The position numbers were made by a program, and so were the translations under genes. This document shows positions 22,595-31,606 of a stretch of 34,872 bases of DNA, in pieces. How positions within the stretch are numbered: position 1 is the first letter of the stretch; every line of letters begins with the position of its first letter. The DNA is taken from assembly GCA_025449475.1 (NCBI GenBank), contig JANWJM010000050.1:1-34872 (forward strand), written 5' to 3'. The notes under the pieces were generated by a model, which worked only from the letters and a program-made list of their open reading frames with translations, had not been told where the DNA came from and did no database searches. Source of the stretch: Thermoactinomycetaceae bacterium. Its GTDB lineage: Bacteria > Bacillota > Bacilli > Thermoactinomycetales > Thermoactinomycetaceae.

Positions 22595-23392
22595 ATGGGG
22601 AAGGTAATCGCCTTTATGAATATGAAAGGCGGTGTCGCAAAAACAACCACAGCTGTTAATATCGGTTATACGCTGGCGATGGAATATCAACAAAAGGTTC
22701 TACTCATTGATGCTGATCCTCAAGCAAGTGCCACCGAATATATTCTTGAGAATGATCAAATTGCTCACGTGATGAAGCCTGAAAACACACTTCTCGCTCT
22801 ATTTGACCGCGATCATGCCAATGAACAAATTATCTTTCCGTTTACTAAACGATTTCACCTGATTCCATCTCATCAGAATTTAATCTATCAGCAACTGGAC
22901 GATCATCCATTCCGCTTAAAAGAGTATATTGACAAGTATCACTTAAAAGAGACCTATGACTTTATCCTAATTGATTGTCCGCCCACACCATCTGGTTATA
23001 CGACGCTTGCCTTGCTTAGCTCTGATTGCTTTTTAGTTCCTTCGACAGTGGAACCCATGGCGATCGATGGCATCCCCAAACTATTGACCGTCGTTCATAA
23101 CTTAAAAAAAGAGCAACAGGTTGACAAGCCTGTACTGTTGGGTTTGCTCTTAACAAAAGTTCAACCGCACCTCAATGTTTATCGAGATACTTATCAGCTT
23201 CTCAAAGAATGGGGCTACGAAAAATATCTTTTTAAAGAAGAATTGAAAAAACGAACGGAGATTTCCAGAGCCGTTCACACTAAGCAAAAAAAAGTAGGAA
23301 ATCAATTTATGCTGAACATGAAAAATGTTCTGATCCAAGAAGAAATTAAACGGATTTCGAGTGAATTTGCACGAAAGGTGGGAGTTCAATGA
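22595..23392 (+). CDS. ParA/Soj-type ATPase, no ParB partner
   Basis: KGGVAKTTTAVNIG deviant Walker A, LLIDADPQAS, FILIDCPPTPSGYTTLAL. Start at ATG 22595 with aaggtggg SD; the track's 22535 start lacks this. Confidence 0.93.
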   Translation: MGKVIAFMNMKGGVAKTTTAVNIGYTLAMEYQQKVLLIDADPQASATEYILENDQIAHVMKPENTLLALFDRDHANEQIIFPFTKRFHLIPSHQNLIYQQLDDHPFRLKEYIDKYHLKETYDFILIDCPPTPSGYTTLALLSSDCFLVPSTVEPMAIDGIPKLLTVVHNLKKEQQVDKPVLLGLLLTKVQPHLNVYRDTYQLLKEWGYEKYLFKEELKKRTEISRAVHTKQKKVGNQFMLNMKNVLIQEEIKRISSEFARKVGVQ

Positions 23393-23898
23393 ATACCAGC
23401 ACAAAATCCTTGATCCATTTGCTTATTGAATTATTGGATCAGTTAACCATCCACACAGAAAATCATTCCGATCTGTTTCAAGTGAATCGACAACAATGGG
23501 AAGAAGTGAAAGATGAGCTCTTCCGTCTAACGCTTGAAAAACAAAGTCCAGAGGTAAACGATCCAGAAGATCTACGCAGCCAACTATTAACATTATTGCC
23601 CCAATACTTAAATGATCCTAAAAAATTTCCTAAAAAAGAAGATCTTCTACGTTTTGCCCAGTGCTTACAGATCCCTCGACTCAAAAAATTGGGCAATAAA
23701 ACGCGATTTGATCTGATTGGCAACATTCTTGTCGAAATCGCAACGAGACCCGAGTCAGAACTGATTGAAATCGCACAATCTCTTTCGCTGGCGACCCGCA
23801 AAACAAATGCAATACAAGCAAACTCTTCCACATCGACATCGACGCAAACGCCAAAGATTAAAAATTGGTTTGACTTTTACCAATCACTAAAAAGGTGA
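23389..23898 (+). CDS. Hypothetical 169-aa helical protein with possible SAP/LEM-like region
   Basis: ATGA overlap with the parA-like gene; region DPKKFPKKEDLLRFAQCLQIPRLKKLGNKTRFDLIGNILVEI. Confidence 0.8.
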   Translation: MNTSTKSLIHLLIELLDQLTIHTENHSDLFQVNRQQWEEVKDELFRLTLEKQSPEVNDPEDLRSQLLTLLPQYLNDPKKFPKKEDLLRFAQCLQIPRLKKLGNKTRFDLIGNILVEIATRPESELIEIAQSLSLATRKTNAIQANSSTSTSTQTPKIKNWFDFYQSLKR

Positions 23899-23902
23899 TA
23901 CG

Positions 23903-25624
23903 ATGAAGGACCGAATTATCAAGCGACAACTGACCGATTATCGGGACAACTTTCACCTCGATAACTATCATGAATATGAACTGTTTGAGATGTTTTGTTG
24001 CTACTCCATTATTTCGCAATTTGTCAGCGGCGATCAGTTGGAGATCCAAGAAGTTACGGTAGGCGGTAAAAATGATTGTGGAATTGATGGGTTAGGCATT
24101 ATTGCTGGAGGACATGTGATTGACAGTGTAGAAACAATCGATACCCTCGCCAAACAATATCACACCTTGCCTGAAATCAAATTTATCTTTGTCCAAGCGA
24201 AGAGCTCAGATAAATTTGAACAAGGGGAAATCCTAAAGTTTTGGCGTGGTGTAAAGGACTTTTTAAGCCCGGAACCACAATTGACACAAAATAAGCAGCT
24301 CGAAGATAAAGCAGACATTCTTAACTATATACTGGATCATTACCATCTCTTTCGCGCGATCTCCATAAAACTATACTATGTTACGACAGGTACTTACTAC
24401 GCGAATAAAACAGGGCGACTTGAAACCATCAGGAATGAGATCATCAAGGAATTGACTGATTTACATATTACGGATCAAATCGAGATGGAATACGTAGGAG
24501 CTCTCGAACTACAAAAATATTATCAGCAGACCAAAAGACAACCAACTGCCGAGATCCAATTTGACCATCATGTGCTAATTCCGGAAATCGAAGGAATCCA
24601 AGAAGCTTATATTGGCTATCTTCCGCTCCATGAATTTAAAAAACTGATTGTCGATCAAGCAGGCGATTTAAAAAAAGGCGTTTTTTATGACAATGTCCGT
24701 GATTTTAAAGGAGAATCGAATCCCGTCAACTCCGATATTGCTCAAACATTGCAATCAGCCCACCCTGAACAACTCGTCATTTTGAACAATGGCATCACCA
24801 TTGTCGCCAAAAATATTACACAATCTCGAAATACTTTTCGGCTCAGAGATTATCAAATTGTCAACGGGTGTCAAACCAGCCATGTGATTTATTACAACTT
24901 GGATCGAATCCATATCGATAAAGTTGGTATACCCGTAAAGATTATTGCCACAGAAGATGAATCCATTACCAATGAGCTGATCAAAGCAACCAATAACCAA
25001 ACCGAGGTGGAGCGTGAGGAGTTATTAGCACTTTCCGATTTCCAAAAACGCCTGGAAGAGTATTACAATACTTTTACAAAAAAGAGCCAACGTCTCTATT
25101 ATGAACGACGAAGTGATCAATACGCCTATAACAACGACATTGAAAAGGTACGGATTGTCAATATTCGTGATCAAATCAAAAGTTTTTCAGCAATGTTTTT
25201 AAATCTGCCGCATCTTGCCAAAGCCTACTTTGGCAAATTAATCGATCAAATTGAAGGGAAATATTTTGTTGAAAGACATCAATTGATCCCTTACTATACT
25301 TCCGCTTTTGCGCTCTATAAATTGGAGTATCTGTTTCGTAATAAAAATCTCGATTATAAATATCGAAAATTCACTTTTCAGCTGTTGATGTTACTTAAAT
25401 ATGTGGTGAATAAGAAAGACCATCCTCCACTCAACTCCAAAAAAATCGAGGCCTATTGTGAAGAAATGATCAAGATCTTGGATTCACCAGAAGCCATTTT
25501 CTATTTTCTTCAAGCGATTCGAATCATTGAAGAGACTGTAGAAGATATTCATGATAAACAACTGCCTAAAAAACAAGCGTTGACCCAAAGATTGCTTCAT
25601 GTTGCCAAACAGATACAAAGCTGA
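23903..25624 (+). CDS. AIPR-family (abortive infection phage resistance) protein with putative PD-(D/E)XK-like N-terminus
   Basis: AIPR hallmark VILNNGITIVAKNITQSRN...DYQIVNGCQTSHVIYYN and IKATNNQTEVEREELLALSDFQKRLEEYYNTF; SD overlaps the upstream stop. Confidence 0.88.
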   Translation: MKDRIIKRQLTDYRDNFHLDNYHEYELFEMFCCYSIISQFVSGDQLEIQEVTVGGKNDCGIDGLGIIAGGHVIDSVETIDTLAKQYHTLPEIKFIFVQAKSSDKFEQGEILKFWRGVKDFLSPEPQLTQNKQLEDKADILNYILDHYHLFRAISIKLYYVTTGTYYANKTGRLETIRNEIIKELTDLHITDQIEMEYVGALELQKYYQQTKRQPTAEIQFDHHVLIPEIEGIQEAYIGYLPLHEFKKLIVDQAGDLKKGVFYDNVRDFKGESNPVNSDIAQTLQSAHPEQLVILNNGITIVAKNITQSRNTFRLRDYQIVNGCQTSHVIYYNLDRIHIDKVGIPVKIIATEDESITNELIKATNNQTEVEREELLALSDFQKRLEEYYNTFTKKSQRLYYERRSDQYAYNNDIEKVRIVNIRDQIKSFSAMFLNLPHLAKAYFGKLIDQIEGKYFVERHQLIPYYTSAFALYKLEYLFRNKNLDYKYRKFTFQLLMLLKYVVNKKDHPPLNSKKIEAYCEEMIKILDSPEAIFYFLQAIRIIEETVEDIHDKQLPKKQALTQRLLHVAKQIQS

Positions 25625-25627
25625 AAC

Positions 25628-25780
25628 CTAAGTCTTTGCTCGTTCCTTTCCATAAGCTTTTTGACCAATGCGCTCCATTTCTTCATAATAGGAAGTACCT
25701 TTTGCTTTGCTTGAAACATTTACAAAACCAAGCTTTCTGATGCCTCCTCGTCGACTCCATGTGATCGCACAAGGAGGCAA
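25628..25780 (-). CDS. Possible small (50-aa) protein or remnant, TTG start
   Basis: Uninterrupted minus frame (M)PPCAITWSRRGGIRKLGFVNVSSKAKGTSYYEEMERIGQKAYGKERAKT*; no convincing SD. Confidence 0.35.
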   Translation of the reverse strand: MPPCAITWSRRGGIRKLGFVNVSSKAKGTSYYEEMERIGQKAYGKERAKT

Positions 25781-25790
25781 TCAAATGTGA
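25741..25790 (+). promoter_or_regulatory. SD-sequestering hairpin and ATG-TGA start-stop element in the ecsA leader
   Basis: TGCCTCCT (25741-25748) is the perfect complement of AGGAGGCA (25772-25779); AAGGAGG is followed 7 nt later by ATG TGA (25785-25790). Confidence 0.4.
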
Positions 25791-25805
25791 ATAAGAGGCG
25801 ATCCC

Positions 25806-26525
25806 ATGCTTTCAGTAAGAAATCTTACAGGCGGTTATTCCAACATTCCGTTGATCCATCAATTAAACTTCCATGTAAATCCGTCCGAAATGGTCGGTCT
25901 CATCGGATTAAATGGTGCAGGGAAAAGCACGACAATTAAACATATTTTAGGTCTTTTGCAACCTCTGGAAGGAACGATTACGATCCACGGAAAAACCTTA
26001 GAAGAAGATCCCTCATTTTTTCGAAAGCGTTTGGGGTATATTCCTGAAAGTCCACAATTTTACGAGGAACTGACGCTTTGGGAACACCTGGCACTCACTG
26101 CTCACGCCTATGATCTTACAGACGAACAACTCCAAGAACGAGGCGAAGTGTTACTCAAACTTTTTCACATGGAAAAAAGACGAGACTGGTTTCCACAGAT
26201 GATGTCAAAAGGGATGCAGCAAAAGTTAATGATGATCACTACCTTTTTAATTGAACCTGATTTTCTTCTGATTGATGAGCCTTTTATGGGTCTTGATCCT
26301 TTAGCCATGCAACAGCTTCTTCAGTTACTTGAACATCGAAAAAAAAGAGGGACTGGCATCCTCTTATCGACGCACATACTGGAGATCGCAGAGAAATACT
26401 GCGATCGTTTCCTATTCCTACATCATGGAAAAATACTGATACAAGGAAGTCTAGATGAAATCCGAACACAACTGAATCAACCAAACAGTTCACTTGAAGC
26501 GTTATTTCTTGCAATCACGCAGTGA
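25806..26525 (+). CDS. ecsA: EcsA-like ABC transporter ATP-binding protein
   Basis: Walker A GLNGAGKSTTIKHILGLL, RLGYIPESPQFYEELTLWEHL, Walker B FLLIDEPFMGLDPLA. Confidence 0.9.
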   Translation: MLSVRNLTGGYSNIPLIHQLNFHVNPSEMVGLIGLNGAGKSTTIKHILGLLQPLEGTITIHGKTLEEDPSFFRKRLGYIPESPQFYEELTLWEHLALTAHAYDLTDEQLQERGEVLLKLFHMEKRRDWFPQMMSKGMQQKLMMITTFLIEPDFLLIDEPFMGLDPLAMQQLLQLLEHRKKRGTGILLSTHILEIAEKYCDRFLFLHHGKILIQGSLDEIRTQLNQPNSSLEALFLAITQ

Positions 26526-27814
26526 ACATTGACGGAAAGGAGGGAATGGCCTACGCTCCTAGATCAGACAAAGATCGAGGGTTCCACGCCAATCAAATGA
26601 AAACAGTTGATCACTTGTTTCAAGAGAGAAGAAATCATTCATGGATCCAAGCACTAAGAATCATGCGATTGATCTCAAGCAGTAGTGGATTTCCGATCTT
26701 GGTCGGTCTATTGTTGATCCTACTATATGCGGGTTATAGACAGCTATTCCAGCTGTTACATCCATCATTTCCGATCAACCCGATCCTTGCCGGATGCATT
26801 GCTTGGTCGATTACCTTCTCCTTTTTTCGCACCTGGCTTCAAAAACCGGATCTCCTTTTCCTTCTTCCGATGGAACACAAACTTAAGCCATATTTCCAGG
26901 CCAGCCTTCGTTACAACCGGCTCTTTCATGGATTTCGAATCAGTTTGATTCTTATCCTTCTATACCCATTCTTGGTTCGATCTTTGACAAACTCATTGAT
27001 GATTTTGCTCTTTTTTTTGTTGATCATGGGTTATCAAATGATCTATACACGCATTTGCTGGGATCTTCTGACCGTCGAGCACAAGTGGATACAATGGGGG
27101 CTCTTCTGCTTTCATTTCCTATGCATCGATGCATTATTGGAACAATGGTGGATCTTATTCGCTTTTTCCAGCGTCATGCTTCTGGTGCTTCTTTTATGGA
27201 TTCGCAGGTCCACTCCCTTTTATCCATGGCCGTGGACCTTAATGATTCACTTGGAACAAAAAAGAGTATCATTTTATAACAGTATGGCAAGTTGGTTTAT
27301 GGAGCTACCACGAAAAAAATCGGTGATCAAGCAACGAAAGGTATTGGTAAATCTCCTACGACGCTTTGAAAGGCGACCTTCTGTTTTTTCCTATCTCTAT
27401 TGGCGTCGTTTTTTAAGAGATGATGAATATCTCTATCCTTACCTTCGCCTATTCATCTTCTCTTCGGTTCTTATGGTATTCTTGCCCAATCCATATCTCA
27501 TGCTTTTTCTATACATTTTCAGCCTTATCTTAACAGCGATTCATCTTTCAACATTGACGAATCGGGATCAATATCCCCTTTGGATCGCACTTTACCCTAA
27601 GCCAACGGAAAGCGGGCTTACCCAAATTTCTCTGACATTATTGGGACTTCAGAGTGTCTTTCTTTCCGTAATCGCGGGGTTTGTGCATTCAAAATGGTGG
27701 TTTGGAGGGGGACTTTTTCTATTGGGTGGATTGTTTATTGCCACGTATCATTGGTTCTATTTGCCTCATAGCCAACAACAAAAAAAGAAACCAACAGGTT
27801 TCTATCCGCCATAA
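26522..27814 (+). CDS. ecsB: EcsB-like ABC transporter permease (start uncertain: GTG 26522 or a downstream ATG)
   Basis: Polytopic membrane protein directly downstream of ecsA; RRNHSWIQALRIMRLISSSSGFPILVGLLL. Confidence 0.82.
   Translation: MNIDGKEGMAYAPRSDKDRGFHANQMKTVDHLFQERRNHSWIQALRIMRLISSSSGFPILVGLLLILLYAGYRQLFQLLHPSFPINPILAGCIAWSITFSFFRTWLQKPDLLFLLPMEHKLKPYFQASLRYNRLFHGFRISLILILLYPFLVRSLTNSLMILLFFLLIMGYQMIYTRICWDLLTVEHKWIQWGLFCFHFLCIDALLEQWWILFAFSSVMLLVLLLWIRRSTPFYPWPWTLMIHLEQKRVSFYNSMASWFMELPRKKSVIKQRKVLVNLLRRFERRPSVFSYLYWRRFLRDDEYLYPYLRLFIFSSVLMVFLPNPYLMLFLYIFSLILTAIHLSTLTNRDQYPLWIALYPKPTESGLTQISLTLLGLQSVFLSVIAGFVHSKWWFGGGLFLLGGLFIATYHWFYLPHSQQQKKKPTGFYPP
27780..27803 (-). terminator. 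SCO1 terminator embedded in the ecsB 3' coding end
   Basis: AGAAACC-AACA-GGTTTCT followed by a T-run on the minus strand. Confidence 0.7.
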
Positions 27815-27818
27815 TCAC

Positions 27819-28475
27819 CTACTTATTTTGTAGCTGCTGAATATCTTCTGCGATTTTTTTGGAATCTGGTTGTAATCCATCATAAAACTTTCTCACTTTT
27901 CCCTCTCCATCGATCAGATAATATCGGGTTGAATGGTTGATCATGATCGGGACCTCAGGTGAAGGTCCTTTGCTTTTGGTCAAGACCCCTTTAAAAGCGG
28001 TTTGCGTAAACTGATTGATCTCATCATAGGTATAGCCCGTCAGAAAATACCAATTGGAGAGATCGGCTTGATACTTCTTTGCATATTCGGTCAATATTTC
28101 AGGTTTATCATACTCTGGATCCACACTGAAGGAAACGATTTTGATATCTACTCCCTGCTCTTTTAAATCCTTTTGTACCTTGGATAAATTTGCGGTCATG
28201 GGTGGACAGACGGTATTGCAACGGGTAAAAATCAAATCCGCCAACCAAAGATCCCCTTGTACATCTTTATGCGTGAATGCTTTTCCGGTATGATCCACCG
28301 CTTTAAATTCAGGAATCCGCCAATTTAGAGAAGTGACATCGTTGCTCGCTGTTTGCGTGACTTCCTGCCGATTCTCCGTTTGCGGAGGTTCCGTTGAATT
28401 GCATCCCCCGACGATAAAAACAAAGATTGAAATAACAATCCAGATATACCATTTTACCTGCATGATGTTGATCAC
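27819..28475 (-). CDS. SCO1/SenC-family copper-binding lipoprotein
   Basis: Lipobox VGGC, FTRCNTVCPPMTANLSKVQ CxxxC motif, downstream conserved His (MINHSTRYYLI). Confidence 0.94.
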   Translation of the reverse strand: MINIMQVKWYIWIVISIFVFIVGGCNSTEPPQTENRQEVTQTASNDVTSLNWRIPEFKAVDHTGKAFTHKDVQGDLWLADLIFTRCNTVCPPMTANLSKVQKDLKEQGVDIKIVSFSVDPEYDKPEILTEYAKKYQADLSNWYFLTGYTYDEINQFTQTAFKGVLTKSKGPSPEVPIMINHSTRYYLIDGEGKVRKFYDGLQPDSKKIAEDIQQLQNK

Positions 28476-28541
28476 CTCTATACTAACTTATCATATTGAC
28501 CATCATATACAATGAACCGAAACATTTATTCACCAAATTGA

Positions 28542-28573
28542 AAAACCATCTTCCTTTCGTTGAAGATGGTTTT
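28542..28573 (-). terminator. Terminator downstream of folC-murC
   Basis: AAAACCATCTTC...GAAGATGGTTTT perfect 12-bp stem. Confidence 0.87.
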
Positions 28574-28595
28574 CAAATAACAGCGAATGGTATGT

Positions 28596-30011
28596 CTATT
28601 TGTTCTGTTCTAGCAATTTAACATATTCATGAGAGACTCTCCAAATATCTCCTGCACCCATTGTTAACACAACATTCCCAGGCTGAATATGTTCGAGCAA
28701 GTATTGAACAACTTCTTCTTTGGTTTCAATAAATCGTGTGTGCGGATTGCTATTGATTTTGATTAAGTCAGCTAATTTTTCAGCTGTCACCCCTGGGATC
28801 GGTTGTTCACCGGGTGGGGCGTAGATGGTATGAATAATCACTTCATCTGCTTGTTGAAACGCTCGACTAAACTCCTCCATCAAAAGATGTGTACGGGAAT
28901 AACGTTGTGGTTGAAAAACCGCAGTAATTCGTCTATTTAGCGATTTCGCTGCACGCAATGTCGCTTCGATCTCTGTGGGATGGTGAGCATAATCATCAAT
29001 GACAAGAATATCATTCTCTTCACCAATTACTTGAAATCTTCGTTTGGCTCCTTGAAACGTATATAACGCATCCGATATCTTCGAGAAAGGAACCCCGATC
29101 TCTAAGCAAACGATAATCGCAGCCAGTGCATTTGATACATTATGATGTCCAGGTATCGACAATGTCACTTTTCCTAATTCTTTTTGCTGATGAATCACTG
29201 TAAAAGAGATTTCCCGTTCGTTTTCAATGATGTCTGTCGCCATATAGTCCGCTTGTCGATTCAATGCATAGGTGATCACTTTTCCTTTTACTTGATCAAC
29301 CATCTCACAAACATAGGGATCATCCCAACAAAGGATCGCCGTTCCATCCGGTCTAACCTGGCTTAAGAAATTCCGATAAGCTTGAATTAATTGATTAAAA
29401 TCGCCGTTATAGTTCTCTAAATGATCTTTTTCGATATTGGTGACAACCGCTAGATAAGGATAATACTCCAAAAAGGTTCCATCGCTCTCATCGGCTTCTG
29501 CTACAACGTATTCACTCTTACCGGCTTTTGCATTTCCTTTGAGTCCCACAATTTCTCCACCGATAATATACGTAGGATCGACATTACAAATCTCTAATGT
29601 TTGAGCGATCATCGAGGAGGTGGTTGTCTTTCCGTGAGCTCCTGCTACGGCAACACCTTTTTTCTTATTTAATAACCGAGCCAACATATTGGAACGGTGA
29701 ATCGTCTCAATTCCTCTTTGTTTAGCCGTCACACGTTCAATATTGTCGGGAGCGATACTCGTCGAATAAACCACAGTATCTGCGCCATTGACATTTGAGG
29801 CGGCATGACCAATTGTGATTTTAGCTCCTCGCTCCTTCAAATTTTCGACCAAACGATTCTCTGCTACATCGGATCCTGATACCTCATATCCCAACTCGAT
29901 CATGACCCGAGCAATTGCGCTCATTCCATAACCGCCAATACCTACAAAGTGAATATGTTCTTTTTTCCCCAAAATGGATTCACCAACCTTCAAGTCTAAG
30001 CTGTATATCAA
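28596..30011 (-). CDS. murC: UDP-N-acetylmuramate-L-alanine ligase
   Basis: HFVGIGGYGMSAIARV, AGAHGKTTTSSMIA, VIDDYAHHPTEIEAT. Confidence 0.98.
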   Translation of the reverse strand: MIYSLDLKVGESILGKKEHIHFVGIGGYGMSAIARVMIELGYEVSGSDVAENRLVENLKERGAKITIGHAASNVNGADTVVYSTSIAPDNIERVTAKQRGIETIHRSNMLARLLNKKKGVAVAGAHGKTTTSSMIAQTLEICNVDPTYIIGGEIVGLKGNAKAGKSEYVVAEADESDGTFLEYYPYLAVVTNIEKDHLENYNGDFNQLIQAYRNFLSQVRPDGTAILCWDDPYVCEMVDQVKGKVITYALNRQADYMATDIIENEREISFTVIHQQKELGKVTLSIPGHHNVSNALAAIIVCLEIGVPFSKISDALYTFQGAKRRFQVIGEENDILVIDDYAHHPTEIEATLRAAKSLNRRITAVFQPQRYSRTHLLMEEFSRAFQQADEVIIHTIYAPPGEQPIPGVTAEKLADLIKINSNPHTRFIETKEEVVQYLLEHIQPGNVVLTMGAGDIWRVSHEYVKLLEQNK

Positions 30012-30013
30012 AT

Positions 30014-31330
30014 TTATTCAACAAAGAGCGGCCGAATTTCGGAGATAAAATACAGAGAGCCCGTTACAAGTAACAGATCACCATCTTTCTGCACACGTTT
30101 CGCATATTCAACTGCTCTTTCTGCATCGGAAAACGCTTGAACGTTCTGATTGGGTTGCAATTGTTTTATTTTTTGTGAAATTTCATCAGCCAATAAACTT
30201 CTCTCTTGACTCGATACCTGTGTTGCAATCACTTCATCCGCAAGCGGAAGAAGCTGCCCCAACATCGCATCCACTTCTTTATCTCGCATCATCGCGGTCA
30301 ACAATAAAAGTCGATCATATGTATAAAGATCTTGTATTGCTGTTGTTAAGGCTCTGACTCCATCGAAATTATGTGCTGCATCCAAAAGAATGAGTGGATA
30401 GTCACTGACTTTTTCCAATCTCCCCGGCCATGTAGTATCATATAACCCTAGACGCAGTTGGTCATCATCGATCAATGCTGCATAATATTGCCGCAACACT
30501 TCAAGGGTCATCACCGCAGTCGCAGCATTATCGAATCGATGGCGCCCCATTAATTGAATGGCAAGCTCCGAAATCGTTCGAAATACGTTGGAAAACTCAA
30601 ATTTCTGTTCCGATGATGATTGTTGTTGGGATTGAACATGAAAATCCTTATTTATTATGTATATGGGAGAATTTTTCGTTTCTGCCTCTTGAATGATCAC
30701 TTTTTGCGCTTCTGGATTTTTTGCACCACGAACCACTGGTACACCCGGTTTAATAATTGCAGCTTTCTCTTTTGCAATCTCTGAAACGGTGTCGCCGAGC
30801 AACTCTTTATGATCCATTCCAATCTGTGTGATCACAGTAACAATCGGATAAACAACATTTGTTGCATCCAGTCTACCGCCCAATAAGGTTTCCCAAACTA
30901 CAAAATCTGGATAAGCCTCATAGGCAAAATAACAAATCACGATCAATGTCCACAATTCATAATAGCTGGGTGTATCAAGCCCTTGCTCTTCCATTTCTTT
31001 CACAAAGGGCATTAAGTGATTGAGCCAACGGAGAAAGGATTCATCTGAGATAGGTTGTCCATTTATTTGAATCTCATCATTCCATTTGACTAGGTGAGGT
31101 GAAGCAAATAAACCCGTATCATAACCAGCTGCTTTTAGCACGGAGGCAATCATTGCAGCGGTAGAGCCCTTTCCATTGGTTCCAGCTATATGAATAAATT
31201 TCAAGCGGCGTTCCGGATGATTTAATCGGTCGAGCATCCACTCCATACGTTGCAGGCCAAACTTGATCTGATCTTTTTTCGCATGTAAATAGTTCAATGC
31301 TTCGTCTATTGTCTGAAACAACAGATTCAT
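30014..31330 (-). CDS. folC: Folylpolyglutamate synthase/dihydrofolate synthase
   Basis: FIHIAGTNGKGSTAAMIASVLKAAGYDTGLFASPHL; start at 31330 (MNLLFQTIDEALNYL). Confidence 0.95.
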   Translation of the reverse strand: MNLLFQTIDEALNYLHAKKDQIKFGLQRMEWMLDRLNHPERRLKFIHIAGTNGKGSTAAMIASVLKAAGYDTGLFASPHLVKWNDEIQINGQPISDESFLRWLNHLMPFVKEMEEQGLDTPSYYELWTLIVICYFAYEAYPDFVVWETLLGGRLDATNVVYPIVTVITQIGMDHKELLGDTVSEIAKEKAAIIKPGVPVVRGAKNPEAQKVIIQEAETKNSPIYIINKDFHVQSQQQSSSEQKFEFSNVFRTISELAIQLMGRHRFDNAATAVMTLEVLRQYYAALIDDDQLRLGLYDTTWPGRLEKVSDYPLILLDAAHNFDGVRALTTAIQDLYTYDRLLLLTAMMRDKEVDAMLGQLLPLADEVIATQVSSQERSLLADEISQKIKQLQPNQNVQAFSDAERAVEYAKRVQKDGDLLLVTGSLYFISEIRPLFVE

Positions 31331-31438
31331 CCCTTTCGATAAGAATACTCTCGAAAAACTCACGCCATCATTTTTTCACACATTGTATGTACAAGTCAAC
31401 TAAAAGGAGAAGAATGCCCCCTTCGATTGGTTTTCTAT

Positions 31439-31606
31439 TTATCTGCTAATACCAAACACCGATTTAATATACTCATACATGCCAACCGGATCCGCCAAAA
31501 AAGTGATAATCAGTACGGTGCAGATCAACATAATGCTTAAAAATAAGAGAAATAAAATTCCACGATATGTTTTCTTTACCATGGATTTAACCAAATTCAA
31601 GATCAT
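31439..31606 (-). CDS. Small single-TM hypothetical protein
   Basis: MILNLVKSMVKKTYRGILFLLFLSIMLICTVLIITFLADPVGMYEYIKSVFGISR; start at 31606 preceded by AAGGAAGGGG. Confidence 0.55.
   Translation of the reverse strand: MILNLVKSMVKKTYRGILFLLFLSIMLICTVLIITFLADPVGMYEYIKSVFGISR

Noticed and set aside
22595-23392. ParA as evidence of an integrated plasmid
   Set aside because: No ParB, replication, integrase or transposase genes and no flanking direct repeats noticed; kept as part of the AIPR operon.
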